A stretch of DNA of 38,682 nt from a virus, in IMG/VR virus record IMGVR_UViG_3300049043_000191, positions 1-38,682 of that record; one strand, 5' to 3'. Each line of letters opens with the position of its first letter. The first letter of the stretch is position 1. A program made the position numbers and the translations under genes. The notes beneath the pieces were generated by a model. It saw nothing but the letters and a program-made list of their open reading frames with translations, did not search any database and was not told where the DNA came from. Shown piece after piece: positions 1-8,755 of the stretch.

Positions 1-85
1 GCTGCAGCTGAGGATGACTGTGCGTACTGCCTGCAGCATCTGACTGCCAACGTCGTGCTGCGCTGGGGCGAGAGCAACAGGTCGT

Positions 86-103
86 CCAGGTCACCTGACC
101 TGG
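86..103. repeat. CCAGGTCA inverted pair
   Basis: CCAGGTCA is followed two bases later by its exact complement TGACCTGG. The same word recurs singly near 471, 1160, 1430, 1770, 2150, 2182 and 2325 and in tandem at 1567-1622, so this is one instance of a dispersed element and not an isolated operator. Confidence 0.6.
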
Positions 104-153
104 CAGAAGCGCTCCCTACCAAACTGGTGGGTTTGTCGATGCTGGCGATGGGG

Positions 154-180
154 GCTGCTGCTGCTGCTGCTGCTGCTGCT
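154..180 (+). repeat. (GCT)9 microsatellite
   Basis: Nine uninterrupted GCT triplets. On translation it gives an Ala, Leu or Gln run depending on frame and strand, which explains the apparent low-complexity ORFs here. Confidence 0.9.
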
Positions 181-604
181 GGGCCTCCTGCTCATGCGCA
201 GCCGCATCAGCAGCGGCGGCCACCCTGTCTGGGTGGCTGCGCCAAGCAACAGTCGCCTCCAGGGCAGCCCTACTGCTGCTGCTGCCGTTGCTGCTGCTCC
301 CTGACCTGTCACCACTGCCCCAGTACCCGCTGCTCTGTCAGCAGGAAGCGCCAGCAACAAAACCTCGACCTGCATCCCGAGCGCTAGGCCGCCCCCGCCG
401 GTGAACTTGCTGCTGCTGCTGCTCTTCAGGGCTGTGCTCAACCCCCTGCTGTGGGGCCCTTCTCTTCTGCCAGGTCATCATTCGCTTGGCTTCCATGCTG
501 TGGCCTGCTCGGCCTCCTGCAGTTCTGGCGGCAGCTCAGGGCTGCAGAGCAGCCCTGGCAGGTGCCACTCGCCCAGCTTACTACGGACGCCTGCAGGCAG
601 CGGT

Positions 605-653
<49 letters not shown>

Positions 654-1103
654 CACCAAGTGGCGGCAGCAGCAGCACAAAATTAACAACCCAGGCACCA
701 CATACAATTCCCGCTTGCTGTGGTGTCTGCTAATACCCATTCATGCATTGACAGACCAAAACATGAGTCAAAACGAGAACTGACCGGTCAAACACCCGAC
801 CAGCCACACAGCAGTACCGTGCTCCAGGACCAAACCTAATCGACGGATACAGGTCAGTGTCATCCAGTACAACTTGCAGGACAGCAGCTGCCATATGTCC
901 AGGATAAAAGCTGACCAGCGGCCACATGCACCAGCTGATGACGCATGGTTGACTCACCCTGAGAAACCAGCGCTCCCTGACGGGCGGCGACTGCCTCAGT
1001 GCCAACCCTGTCAGCGTGTAGCTCTCAGCCAGAGTGGGGTCATTGGCTTTCTTGGGGGCCAGGGACTTGCGGACTGCGTGAACCGTGCAGCTCCCGTACT
1101 CGG

Positions 1104-1258
1104 CTACCTTGCTGCCCCTCTGCACCAGCAGCAGCAGCTGGCCCCAGGTCCCGCTGCCAGGTCATGGCTGCCGCCGCTGATGTCTGCGGCCCCCGGCAGC
1201 AGCAAGACCAACTGCAGGGCCACCGCGTGGTTGGTTGACGGCGCCAGGGCGGCCATCT
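1104..1258 (-). other. Exon-like stretch 1 (NHA-LQLVLL-AADIS motif)
   Basis: Read on the minus strand from 1258, after a possible acceptor (cttccag), an open frame gives NHAVALQLVLL then PGAADIS. A second stretch at 2650-2781 gives NHAIQLQLVLLPPEAADIS after a similar acceptor (caccag). The shared residues and the shared position relative to the AG suggest two homologous exons of one algal gene, or a duplicated gene fragment. I do not recognise the domain. Exon ends and the donor site are not resolved; the open frame continues to about 1104. Confidence 0.35.
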
Positions 1259-1566
1259 CTGGAAGATGAGCGTTCACAAATGACACTGGGACCGTGACAG
1301 CACTGCCCATGTTCTGGATCTACAAGGACAGCCAACCAAATGCAGCACTCATGTCAGTGACATCACATGGGTGATGCTCCTGGCAAAACAACACAACGTC
1401 GGCAAGCACCCAAGGCTGGACTGGTGCATCCTGACCTGGCACCGCTGATGTGTTTCCAAAAAATGGCGGCTGCCGAGATGAGCTGTGATGCTGCTGCTGC
1501 TGCACTGTCATCACTGTGATGCAGACGCTGCAAAGCAAAGAGCCCTGCACCAGTCCTCCAGCAGCA

Positions 1567-1622
1567 GTGCCAGGTCAGCAGTGCCAGGTCAGCAGTGCCA
1601 GGTCAGCAGTGCCAGGTCAGCT
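1567..1622 (+). repeat. 14-bp tandem repeat, four copies
   Basis: Unit gtgccaggtcagca is repeated four times, with the last two bases of the fourth copy changed. The unit contains the dispersed CCAGGTCA word, so the word has been locally amplified. Confidence 0.92.
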
Positions 1623-1666
1623 GCAGGTACTGCACTTACCAGGAGCCCGTGTATGGGCAGTCGTCT

Positions 1667-1697
1667 GCAGCAGCAGCAGCAGCAGCGGCGGCGGCGG
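1667..1697 (+). repeat. CAG/CGG trinucleotide tract
   Basis: A run of CAG triplets passing into CGG triplets, as at 605-653. Confidence 0.8.
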
Positions 1698-1969
1698 AGT
1701 GGCTGCTGCTACTGGCGCCGCGGTCTGCCTGGCAGGCCTCCTGGTCGCACGAGCTACGACCTTATCTGCTGCTGACCTGGCCCTAGTGTGCGGCCTGCTC
1801 GGCTGCGGTTGCTGCTGCTGCAACACCACCTCCTCGCCATCATCAAAAACATCTAAAACATCACCATCATCATCCTGCTGCTGCTCTGTCAGGCGCCAAT
1901 CCATATCGACCGCCTCTACGACCTGCACTCCGTCACTGTCAGTAACGTCATCTGCGATCGCTTCTTTGA

Positions 1970-1991
1970 TCTGCTGCTGCTGCTGCTGCTC
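1970..1991 (+). repeat. CTG microsatellite
   Basis: About seven consecutive CTG triplets, the opposite orientation to the CAG tracts. It sits in the same low-complexity region. Confidence 0.8.
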
Positions 1992-2490
1992 TGCAGCAAT
2001 TCCTTGTGCCGGCTTTGCTCTTCTTCTTCTGCTGCTGCTTCGACTATAGGCTTTCTCCAATTCCGGAGGCAGACGGGGGCTGCACAGCAGCTGCACCTGC
2101 CACTCACCCAGCCGCGGACCCCTACAATCACGCCAGGTCGTACAGCCAGGTCATCATAAGACAGGTCTTTCTGCAGCATGTGCCAGCCAGGTCACTGCAC
2201 AGCAGCAAGCGCTGCCCTGAACACTCTGCCACCCATGCTGGCCAAATTGTCATGTGGCGGACCTGAGCACGGCCACAACCTGCCTGGCGATGTACATCAC
2301 AAGGTCAAGGACAGGTCACTTGAATCCAGGTCACTGATGACTTCACTGGGTGCTACCAAAAACAATCAGGATCCAGAAGCCACGGGCCACACAGCAGGTG
2401 CCAGGTGTCATGACAGGTCGCATGCGGGCCGGCGGCATGATTGCCGCTGGGGCTGAGCCACCGCAGGCAGCCAGGCAGCCAGGCTGACAG

Positions 2491-2545
2491 TGACCTGTCA
2501 CACACCTCTCAGGCCTGACAGGTGACCTGTCACGCACCTCTCAGG
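2491..2545 (+). repeat. 23-bp direct repeat, two copies
   Basis: Copies at 2491-2513 and 2523-2545 differ at one base and each begins with tgacctgtcac, a relative of the dispersed CAGGTCA word. The 9-base spacer is cctgacagg-like. Confidence 0.8.
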
Positions 2546-2649
2546 TACCAGTTCTTCTGGCAGGGCTCTGAGTAGGCCAGCGACAGACCTGACAGCCCAA
2601 ACACGCTAACAGCCGGGCTTTGTTTTTGTCTGCTGGCGGCGGTGCCGCA

Positions 2650-2781
2650 CTGCTGACCCGGGCTTCAGCCAGACGATGCTGTCAGGGGGCGTCTCGGCGC
2701 TGATGTCAGCTGCTTCAGGGGGCAGCAGCACCAGCTGCAGCTGGATTGCGTGGTTGATGCCTTCAGGCAGGTCCTTCAGCT
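2650..2781 (-). other. Exon-like stretch 2 (NHA-LQLVLL-AADIS motif)
   Basis: On the minus strand from 2781, after a possible acceptor caccag, the frame reads LKDLPEG, then NHAIQLQLVLLPPEAADIS, then DSIVWLKPG, with a possible donor (GGGTCAG) just after. It matches the stretch ending at 1258 in sequence and in position of the motif relative to the acceptor. This is the best protein-level evidence of a gene in the eukaryotic segment, but its family is unknown to me and the exon boundaries are guesses. Confidence 0.35.
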
Positions 2782-3197
2782 CTGGTGACACAAGGCAGGC
2801 AGCTGACAGGCAACACAGAAGTGGGCAGCTGAACAAGAGTAAACTCAGTGGTGCTCGCCTGAGCAGGGTTGAGAACGTGCTGAGTCAGACGAGCGCTTGC
2901 AGCCATCAGGCAGCAAGGCAGCAAGAGATAACAGAGAGGCAGCTGCAGCAGCACAGCTGCTGCTTGTGGCACAGCATTGTTTAGGTCCGTTGCAAGCAAG
3001 CCATGGGAGACAGCAGAAGCAGTGGTACAGGCGCATGGGGACCACGTCGTGTACTGCCCTGTGCTTCACAGCTGGGGTAGCTCAGCCATGGATCTTGGTG
3101 TACTGCCTTGACACACAGTCAGCATGAGGATGCTGCCGTGATGAGGTCAGGCTGTGAGCAAGATGAATCTTACCCCAAACCATTTACCACCGCCTGC

Positions 3198-3452
3198 TCT
3201 GTGCTCTCTATCGCTCTTTGCTCTTCCGCCAGGGTTCTATCCAAGTAGGACTGGAAGGAAGCTCTTTGGTTGGTCCTTTTGCGGGCGTCCTCACGGCCTT
3301 TTGGATCGCGCCTGATGACGGCGTGTCAGAATGAGCGTTGTGAGCTCCTGGCATCAAGCGACGTGAATCAGCCTTGGTACTCAACTTGCAGGTGCTGGAA
3401 TCTCGTCTATTTGCTCTGATTGTACTGGGAGCGCTTGTGAACTTACTGAGCC
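3198..3452. other. Short unidentified insert before the first clear adapter
   Basis: Composition differs from the CAG-rich DNA to the left and from the AT-rich DNA to the right. The minus strand is open for about 80 codons, rich in Ser, Thr, Arg and Pro, and the plus strand is also open in parts. I do not recognise either translation. A weak possible adapter pair lies at 3159-3197, so this may be its own insert of about 255 bp. Confidence 0.3.
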
Positions 3453-3478
3453 AGCAAGATGTAACTGAACGAGGTAGA
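3453..3478 (-). other. Sequencing-adapter remnant (junction 1)
   Basis: agcaagatgtaactgaacga matches the complement of the nanopore ligation adapter (agcaatacgtaactgaacga) at 17 of 20 bases. Directly after it the sequence switches from mixed composition to strongly AT-rich DNA, as expected at the end of one insert and start of another. Confidence 0.75.
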
Positions 3479-3698
3479 TCCAAAAACATCTTCTTTGACT
3501 TTTCTTTGATGCTCTAATCTGTTGCTCTTCCATCTCAATGTAATCTTCACCTCCTAAATGTTTCATGTAATGAGATCTCTCAATAAATGTAGCAGTTCTG
3601 TTAGGGTATCTGATTTTATTAGGGTCTGTTTCAATATAATTAACTAAGTCATCATAGGATTCTCTTTTCCTTAAACCATTATAATTTATTCCAAACAT
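3479..3698 (-). CDS. Small phage-like protein, 3' end cut at junction
   Basis: The minus-strand frame begins MFGINYNGLRKRESYDDL and continues through YIETDPNKIRYPNR and MKHLGGEDYIEMEEQQ to a basic tail. It is a compact, charged, AT-rich-codon protein of at least 70 residues, of the kind seen in marine phages of AT-rich bacteria such as pelagiphages; that resemblance is from memory and no function is known to me. The frame runs into the adapter at 3478, so its end is missing. It lies downstream of the remnant at 3744-3917 on the same strand. Confidence 0.5.
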
Positions 3699-3743
3699 TA
3701 TATATTATAATAAGAATATTTTTAATATAATATATAATGTTTT

Positions 3744-3917
3744 CTAATCTTTGATTTTATTTACAGCTTTTGCACCTAATTCTTCTAAATGTTTCATTCT
3801 GTCTTTTATCATATTTTTAGTGGTATTAGGAATAAGATTATCTATGTAAAACACCTCTAATACGATCATATTCTAATTGATAGTTATGTTTCTTCTGATT
3901 TCTTAAAGCATTATGTC
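3744..3917 (-). pseudogene. Frameshifted phage-like gene remnant (possible endonuclease VII)
   Basis: Two minus-strand frames join around 3851. The upstream part reads CRHNALRNQKKHNYQLEYDR then IRGVLHR, the downstream part DNLIPNTTKNMIKDRMKHL and ends at a TAG. The string D-x-IRGVLHR followed by NLIPN recalls the recombination endonuclease VII signature (D-H-x-T-G-x-IRGLLC-x-x-CN), but the histidine and cysteine ligands are not intact here, so the call is weak. The 5' end is cut by the adapter at 3919. The intact pieces on both sides of one indel suggest sequencing error more than decay. Confidence 0.3.
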
Positions 3918-3918
3918 G

Positions 3919-3962
3919 GCAATACTAAACTAACCAAGACCTTAAAAACATTTGGGATTGCT
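3919..3962. other. Adapter pair remnant (junction 2)
   Basis: gcaatactaaactaaccaag at 3919 resembles the adapter complement, and ttgggattgct ending at 3962 resembles the 3' end of the forward adapter. The AT-rich phage-like DNA ends and a purine-rich simple repeat begins here. Each half alone is a weak match; the paired order is the same as at 4478-4519 and 4755-4789. Confidence 0.6.
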
Positions 3963-3963
3963 T

Positions 3964-4075
3964 GGCGAGAGGGGAGGGAGAAAGAGAGAGCGAGGCACAG
4001 CGAGAAGGAGAGCGCGAGAGGGAGAGGGAGAGGGACAGAGTGAGAAAGAGAGGAGAGGGAGAGGCCAGGGGAAGA
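3964..4075 (+). repeat. Purine-rich (GA)n simple repeat
   Basis: About 110 bases almost purely of A and G, mostly gagagg and gagaaag units. It opens the insert that spans 3963-4477 and suggests eukaryotic origin. Confidence 0.8.
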
Positions 4076-4477
4076 AACTCAGTGTTTCTTGGTTGCTGTG
4101 TGGAGGTTGCTGTTGGTGGCGAGCATCAGTCTCCACTCCATCTTCCGGTCAGGTCGGCCTCAACGTGAACATGATGTCCATGACCACTGGCCCAGGTCCA
4201 TGGCCGCACTCAGAGACCTTGCCCGCGTTGCTCGCAGCGAGACGTCCTTGGTGTTCGTTGCTTCTTGTCACACGCAGTGCTCATTTGCGTAGCATTGGTG
4301 GGCATTGAAGGGCCATCCGTGCGACGCCACACGCTTGCGCCCGACGTTGACGCAAACCAGGTAGCGCCGCAGTACGTTGTGCGGGTATTTTTCGAATAAG
4401 TTGTGCGATGTGGCGTGACGCTGCGTGGTGATTCTCGCAGAAGAACAAGCACAAAACTGCCACGGCATCTGCCGGGA
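4076..4477. other. Remainder of a short insert, no recognisable gene
   Basis: A minus-strand frame from about 4477 to 4268 includes NLFEKYPHNVLRRYLVCVNV and GRKRVASHGWPFNAHQCYAN, which look protein-like, but another minus frame is equally open. I cannot assign a family or decide the frame. The insert is bounded by adapter pairs on both sides. Confidence 0.3.
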
Positions 4478-4519
4478 AGCAATACGCAACGCAACGAAGA
4501 ATATCAATTAACGATTGCT
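4478..4519. other. Adapter pair remnant (junction 3)
   Basis: agcaatacgcaacgcaacga at 4478-4497 is the adapter complement with three differences, followed at once by caattaacgattgct ending at 4519, the forward adapter end with three differences. Complement followed by forward adapter is the expected order for two reads or inserts left fused. Confidence 0.8.
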
Positions 4520-4754
4520 TGGTGATGGCGTGCAGAAGCAGTCTGTGGCATGCTGCGGAAGGCAGTGCTCTAGATCCTGAGAAAAAGTGATTTTGGAAAC
4601 GGGAAAAAACACAATTTGTTTTTAAAACTAAAAAATAAGAGCGTGGCAAAGCTATTTTATTTTACGATGGAAGGAAAAATTCTCTGAATTTGTCCTAAAT
4701 TTTCTTCTGTACAGCTTAATCTGTACTCTTCCTTTCAGCTTTATCCATTTCTGT
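4520..4754. other. 235-bp AT-rich insert, nothing recognised
   Basis: Bounded by adapter pairs. It contains A- and T-runs and no open frame worth reporting; its origin is unknown. Confidence 0.5.
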
Positions 4755-4789
4755 AGCAATATGTAATGAATGAAGAGTTACGTATTGCT
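4755..4789. other. Adapter pair remnant (junction 4)
   Basis: agcaatatgtaatgaatgaa at 4755-4774 is the adapter complement with a few changes. It is followed directly by an exact gttacgtattgct at 4777-4789. This is the clearest back-to-back pair in the window. Confidence 0.88.
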
Positions 4790-5151
4790 TTTCCGGTGCT
4801 ACAAAGTAGCGGGTTGACCGGAAGCATGATGGATTCCGGGTCCGCTTGAGCTGCAGGCGGCAGGCGACCCAGAGTCCCTCAGGAGTCAGCATTGTCGAGC
4901 TCCTGGTATTTTTAGGCACGATGCGTGATATGGCCAACGCCTTGTGCCAGGGAAGGGAGCTGTCGTTGATTACATTGGTCGCTTGGTCGACCCAGACTTG
5001 GCGGTTGACGCCGGGTGTACGGCTCCACTCCTGGAAGGTATCCTCGCACGATGGCGAGTCCCAGGCGTTGCCCTGCACATAGCAGCAGGCTTGCTTGCCC
5101 TCGTGCGTCACCATGACCCGCTCCTCGGAGCGGGGCTTGTCGATGACGGCC
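4790..5151 (-). other. Short insert with one long minus-strand open frame
   Basis: The minus strand stays open across the whole 360-bp insert, with readings such as VNRQVWVDQATNVINDSSL and HKALAISRIVPKNTRSSTM. A plus-strand frame at 4846-5082 is also open. I recognise neither. Both ends are truncated by adapters, so even a real gene would be partial. The minus frame is slightly favoured by length only. Confidence 0.3.
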
Positions 5152-5190
5152 GCACGCAACAACATGAACCGAACCAGTTTACGTATTGCT
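5152..5190. other. Adapter pair remnant (junction 5)
   Basis: cagtttacgtattgct, the forward adapter end with one extra T, finishes at 5190. It is preceded by gcacgcaacaacatgaaccg, a degraded complement. GC content jumps to about 70% exactly at 5191, and the BtpA gene that starts there lacks its N-terminus, so the adapter marks the insert end precisely. Confidence 0.88.
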
Positions 5191-5908
5191 GCCGACGCGC
5201 GCGCCTACGCCGAGGGCGGGTTCGACGGGATCGTCGTCGAGAACTTCGGCGACGCCCCGTTCCACAAGGGCACCCGCGGCGACCCCGTGCCGCCCGACGC
5301 GGTCGCCGGCCTCGCCGTCGCCGCCGCGCGCATCGTGCGCCGACACCGGCCTGCCGGTCGGCATCAACTGCCTGCGCAACGACGGCATGGCCGCGCTCGG
5401 CGTCGCCGCCGTCGACCGGCGCGCGGTGGGTGCGCGTCAACGTGCTCGCCGGCGCGCTACGTCGACCGACCAGGGCGTCGTCGAAGGCGAGGCGGCGCGG
5501 CTCGCTCGCCTACCGTCGCCGACTCGGCTGCGCAGGGCGTGGTGCTGGCCGACCACCTGGTCAAGCACGCGGCGCCGCTGGCGACCGATCGACGCGGCCG
5601 CCGGCGCGCAGCGACGCTGGCCGAGCGCAGCGGCGCCGATCGGCCTCGTGCTGTCGGGCCGGCGCACCGGCGAACCCGTGCGACCTCGCGCTGCTGGCGA
5701 CAGCGTGCGCGACGGCGGTGGGCGCGGTTTCCCGATCTGGCTCGGCTCCGGCCTGTCGCTCGCCAACGCCGCGAGCGCTGTGGCCCGCGATGCGATGGGG
5801 CGATCGTCGGCACGGCGTGCAAGCAGCGACGGCCGGGTCGACCAGCCGGTCGACGCCGGCGCGGGTGCGCGCGCTGCGCGCCGCCTGTCCGGCCGCGAGC
5901 CGCGCTGA
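5191..5908 (+). pseudogene. BtpA/SgcQ family protein, 5'-truncated and frameshifted
   Basis: Joining three forward frames gives the conserved order of the BtpA family: DARAYAEGGFDGIVVENFGD, then DAPFHKG, then TGLPVGINCLRNDGMAALGV, then VRVNVLAGA, TDQGVVEGEAARLARL, VLSGRRTGEP, FPIWLGSGLSLANA and RVRALRAACPAA. BtpA proteins have a TIM-barrel-like fold; the cyanobacterial founder affects photosystem I stability, and bacterial relatives of the SgcQ type have unclear roles. At least six single-base shifts break the frame. The N-terminal part (roughly the first 25-35 residues) is missing because the insert begins at 5191. It lies just upstream of a glycosyltransferase on the same strand. Confidence 0.8.
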
Positions 5909-5945
5909 AGGGCCCGTCGCCGGCGATGGCCGAAAGAGGCCGATC

Positions 5946-6998
5946 GTGAAGGTCCTGCTGATGCCACCGGCGCCGACCAGCGTTGCACCTGGGCGGCATG
6001 CGCGACCGGTCGCGCCGCTGGCGCGACAGGCCTGCAGGCGCCGCGGCCACCTGCTGCGAGACTGTTCGGCGGCACCGACGAAGGCGGGCTCAAGCAATCG
6101 CTCGAAGGCACCCTCGACGCGCTTCCGGCCCGATCGTCGTGCACGCGCACGACGCGGCCTGCGCGCGGCGTGCAGCTGCTCGGCCTGCGCACGCCGTGGG
6201 TCGGTGTCGCTGAGCGGCGAGGACCTGCACCACGACATGCTCGACGGAGCAGCGCGGCGCCGCTCGTGCTGCGAGGTCGTGCGGCGCGCGCACCGGGTGC
6301 TGGCGCCGTCCGCCGGCCGCCGCGCGCGACGGTCGAGGAACGGGTGCCCGACGCGGTCGGCAAGATCGACGTCGTGCCGCGCGCGGCGCGCGCGCCTCGC
6401 CACCAACGGCACCGACCTGCGCCGTTGTCGCTCGGCATCCCGACGCCAGCGCTTCCTGGTGTCTCCTGCCCGGCGGGCTGCGGCCCATCAAGGGCCAGCA
6501 CCGCGCGGTCGGCCGTGGTCGGCATCCTGCGCGCCGCCGGCGCCGACGTGGAGATGATCATCGCCGGGCCCGACCAGGACCCGGCCTACGCAGGCCGAGC
6601 TGCGCGCGTCTGTGCCAGCAGCAGCCCGGGCGTGCGGGTGCTGCCGACGCTCGCGGCGCACGATCGCATGGGCGCTGCCTACCTGCGACGCCGACGTCGT
6701 GCTCAACACCTCGTTGAGCGAAGGCGCGGCGCCGACGCTGCTCGAAGCCGGCGGTTGCTCGGTCGGCCGATCGTCGCTCGGCGACGTGCCGCGGCAACCA
6801 GCGAACTCGATCCGCCACAAGGAGACCGGGCCTGCTGCTACGCGTACGGAAGAGGACATGGCCAAGCAGATCCTCGCCCTGTGCCGCAACCGCTCGGCGG
6901 CCGGCGCGCTGGGCGTGCGCGTGCGCGAGGACTTCCAGCGGCGCTTCGGCGCCGATCGCGAACTCGGCGCGCTGCTGTCGGCCTACGCGGCCGCCTGA
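5946..6998 (+). pseudogene. GT4-type glycosyltransferase, frameshifted
   Basis: Starting at a GTG that gives (M)KVLLM, the joined frames contain VVGILRAAGADVEMIIAGPD, then PGVRVLPTL, DRMGAAY, CDADVVLNTSLSEGAAPTLL with EA following, RHKETG, and a C-terminus ending AAA before TGA at 6996. The EGAAPTLLEA string is the E-x7-E donor-binding motif of retaining GT-B enzymes of family GT4. It would transfer a sugar from a nucleotide-sugar donor; acceptor unknown. Many indels break the N-terminal half, whose reading I could not reconstruct. It follows the BtpA gene and ends at a hairpin. Length of about 350 residues fits the family. Confidence 0.75.
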
Positions 6999-7023
6999 CG
7001 CAGACGCCGAGGAGTTTGCGTCA
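6996..7023 (+). terminator. Inverted repeat after the glycosyltransferase gene
   Basis: tgacgca and tgcgtca flank a GC-rich loop, starting at the gene's own stop codon. There is no T-tract, so it may be a weak or factor-dependent terminator or a REP-like hairpin. A related string (gacgcagactccgaggagtc) recurs near 7162. Confidence 0.35.
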
Positions 7024-7218
7024 CGGAACGCGCGCCGGGCCGGCGCATGGATTCGCGTCCGGGGCGAAGCGGACGACCGCAGGCGAATCGGTGGATTCGC
7101 CGAGGATCGGCCGCGAGTCCCCGGGCGCGAAGACGCGCGTCGGGCGGCGTGGCCTTTCGTGACGCAGACTCCGAGGAGTCGCCGCGCACGCTCCGTCAGG
7201 TCGCGCGGCCGGCGATCG

Positions 7219-8755
7219 CTCAGAGAGCGAGAAGCAATCGCCGTCCCGGCCGTCCCGAGCCGTTTCGACGTAGTTTCAGCGCGAGTTGCGGTCGCCCGCG
7301 GCCTCGCCGCGGGCGGCGAGCAGGGCCGCGAGGCCCTGCCGGCCGCTCATGGCGAGCGGCGGCGACAGCTTGATCCATTGCATCACGTTGTACCGCGAGC
7401 GCCATCCAGAGGCTGATGCACAGCGCCTTGTCGAGGCCGCGCACCGGCAGCTGCCTCAGCCCTCGATGCTGCCGAAGGTCCGCGTTGACGCACTCGGCGA
7501 CCGATCCTCGTTCTCGATAGATCTTCGCCGCCCGCTCCGTGCCCATGCGCCTGCGCCATGCCGCGACGTGCGGGCCGTCGCCATCCTTCGGCTTCGCCGG
7601 ATCGATGCTCTCGTCGGCGCGGCAACTGGGGCGGCGCGAAGACCGTCACGCCTTCGGCGCCGGCGCGCTCGATCTGGTCGAGTTGGACGTAGCCGCCGGT
7701 CGACGAGCATCTGCTCGGGCTTGCGGCCGGTGCGATGCTGGATGTCCTCCAGCATCGGCGTCAGCTGCCCAAGGTCGCTGCCGCTGTTGGTCACCTGCAC
7801 GCCGACGATCACCCGCGTCTTCGGTGTCCGTCGCGACCTGCACGTTGTAGCCAGGCCGAAAGCCGCCGTCGGGCATACGCATCACGCGCGCCTCGGGATC
7901 GGTCGTCGAGGCCCGCAGCGTCTCCGTCTCGTCGTCGTCGTCGTCCAGGCCGCGCATCGACTGAACTTCCTTCAGCTCCTCGAGCGCTTCCTGCACCAGT
8001 TGCTGGCGTTCGCGCACGGCACGCTCCTGCGCCGCCCGCTGCCGGTCGCTACGAGTCGAATCGTCGTGGTCGAGTTCGGCTCGTACCGCCTTCACCTGCT
8101 GGCGCGCTTCCTTCAGGCAGCGCTGCAGGCCGGTCTTGCGGCGGAACGACGCAGCGCCGGCGTTCGCGCGCACCCGCATGCCGTCCTGCGCCACCACGCT
8201 TCAGCTGCACGAGGCCTTGCGCATCGAGCACGCCGAGCAGCTGCGTGAGCAGCTCGTCCAGGCGCTTGCCGTGGCTGGACGCGGAAGTCCGCTCAGCGTG
8301 TGCTGGTTCGACCGCGACGCCACCGCAGATCCACCGAGTACGCGTCGTCGCGCTCGCACAGCCGTGCGAGCTGGCGGCCGCTGCCCACGCCTTCGCTGCG
8401 TCGCGAAGAGCCACAGCGCGACCAGCATCGCAGGGTCGGTCGCCGGGCGGCCAGGATCGCTGCCGCGCGCCACGATCGACTCGTAGAAGGACGACAGGTC
8501 GAGCTGCTCCACCGCCGCGACGATCGCGCGCGCCCGATGGTCGATCGGCAGCACCTGATCGAGCACCTCGGCGCGCAGCAGCGACTGCCGGCGATCTGGG
8601 CGGTTCACGCGCGGCGCGCCGCCGCCGCGCTTCTGCTTCCTGCCCTTCGCTTCACCGCCGAGATCGCCGAACAGACCCTGGTTGCCCACGCATCAGGGTT
8701 TTCCGACGACGGCGTCAAGGGACGACGCCGCGGCGATTCTTTCTCACTCTCTCAG
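7219..8755 (-). mobile_element. Complete IS1182-family insertion sequence
   Basis: The left end 7219-7243 (ctcagagagcgagaagcaat then cgccg) and the complement of the right end 8731-8755 (ctgagagagtgagaaagaat then cgccg) match at 21 of 25 positions, giving terminal inverted repeats around a single transposase gene. The element is 1537 bp, usual for IS1182. No clear target-site duplication is seen; errors in the sequence could hide a short one. It lies in high-GC bacterial DNA downstream of the glycosyltransferase. Confidence 0.8.
7276..8689 (-). pseudogene. IS1182-family DDE transposase, frameshifted
   Basis: Joined minus-strand frames give the N-terminal LPIDHRARAIVAAVEQLDLS and SFYESIVARGSDPGRPATDP blocks with MLVALWLFA typical of the family. 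After these come a Lys/Gln/Glu-rich coiled-coil region, RMPDGGFRPGYNVQVATDTE, then VTNSGSDLGQLTPMLEDIQ, VAECVNADLR and a C-terminus at MQWIKLSPP to a TGA complementing 7276-7278. These match the DUF772 domain and the DDE catalytic region, where the glutamate before CVNADLR and the aspartates of the central block are expected. About 470 codons, the usual length. The repeated shifts look like read errors because every conserved block is present in order. It lies inside matching terminal inverted repeats. Confidence 0.85.

Noticed and set aside
730-1125. A 131-codon minus-strand ORF without low complexity
   Set aside because: It looks more protein-like than its neighbours, but has no recognisable motif, no splice context and a similar-length ORF overlaps on the other strand.
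1567-1622. CRISPR-like array
   Set aside because: The 14-bp units are directly adjacent with no spacers and the segment is eukaryotic in character.
4944-6557. A long Arg/Ala-rich open frame of 537 codons
   Set aside because: It crosses the adapter at 5152-5190 and in the high-GC part is a mixture of correct and wrong frames of the BtpA and glycosyltransferase genes. High-GC DNA keeps wrong frames open.
5437-6561. Long Arg/Ala/Pro-rich minus-strand frames over the bacterial segment
   Set aside because: They are antisense shadows of the plus-strand BtpA and glycosyltransferase genes, whose conserved motifs decide the strand.
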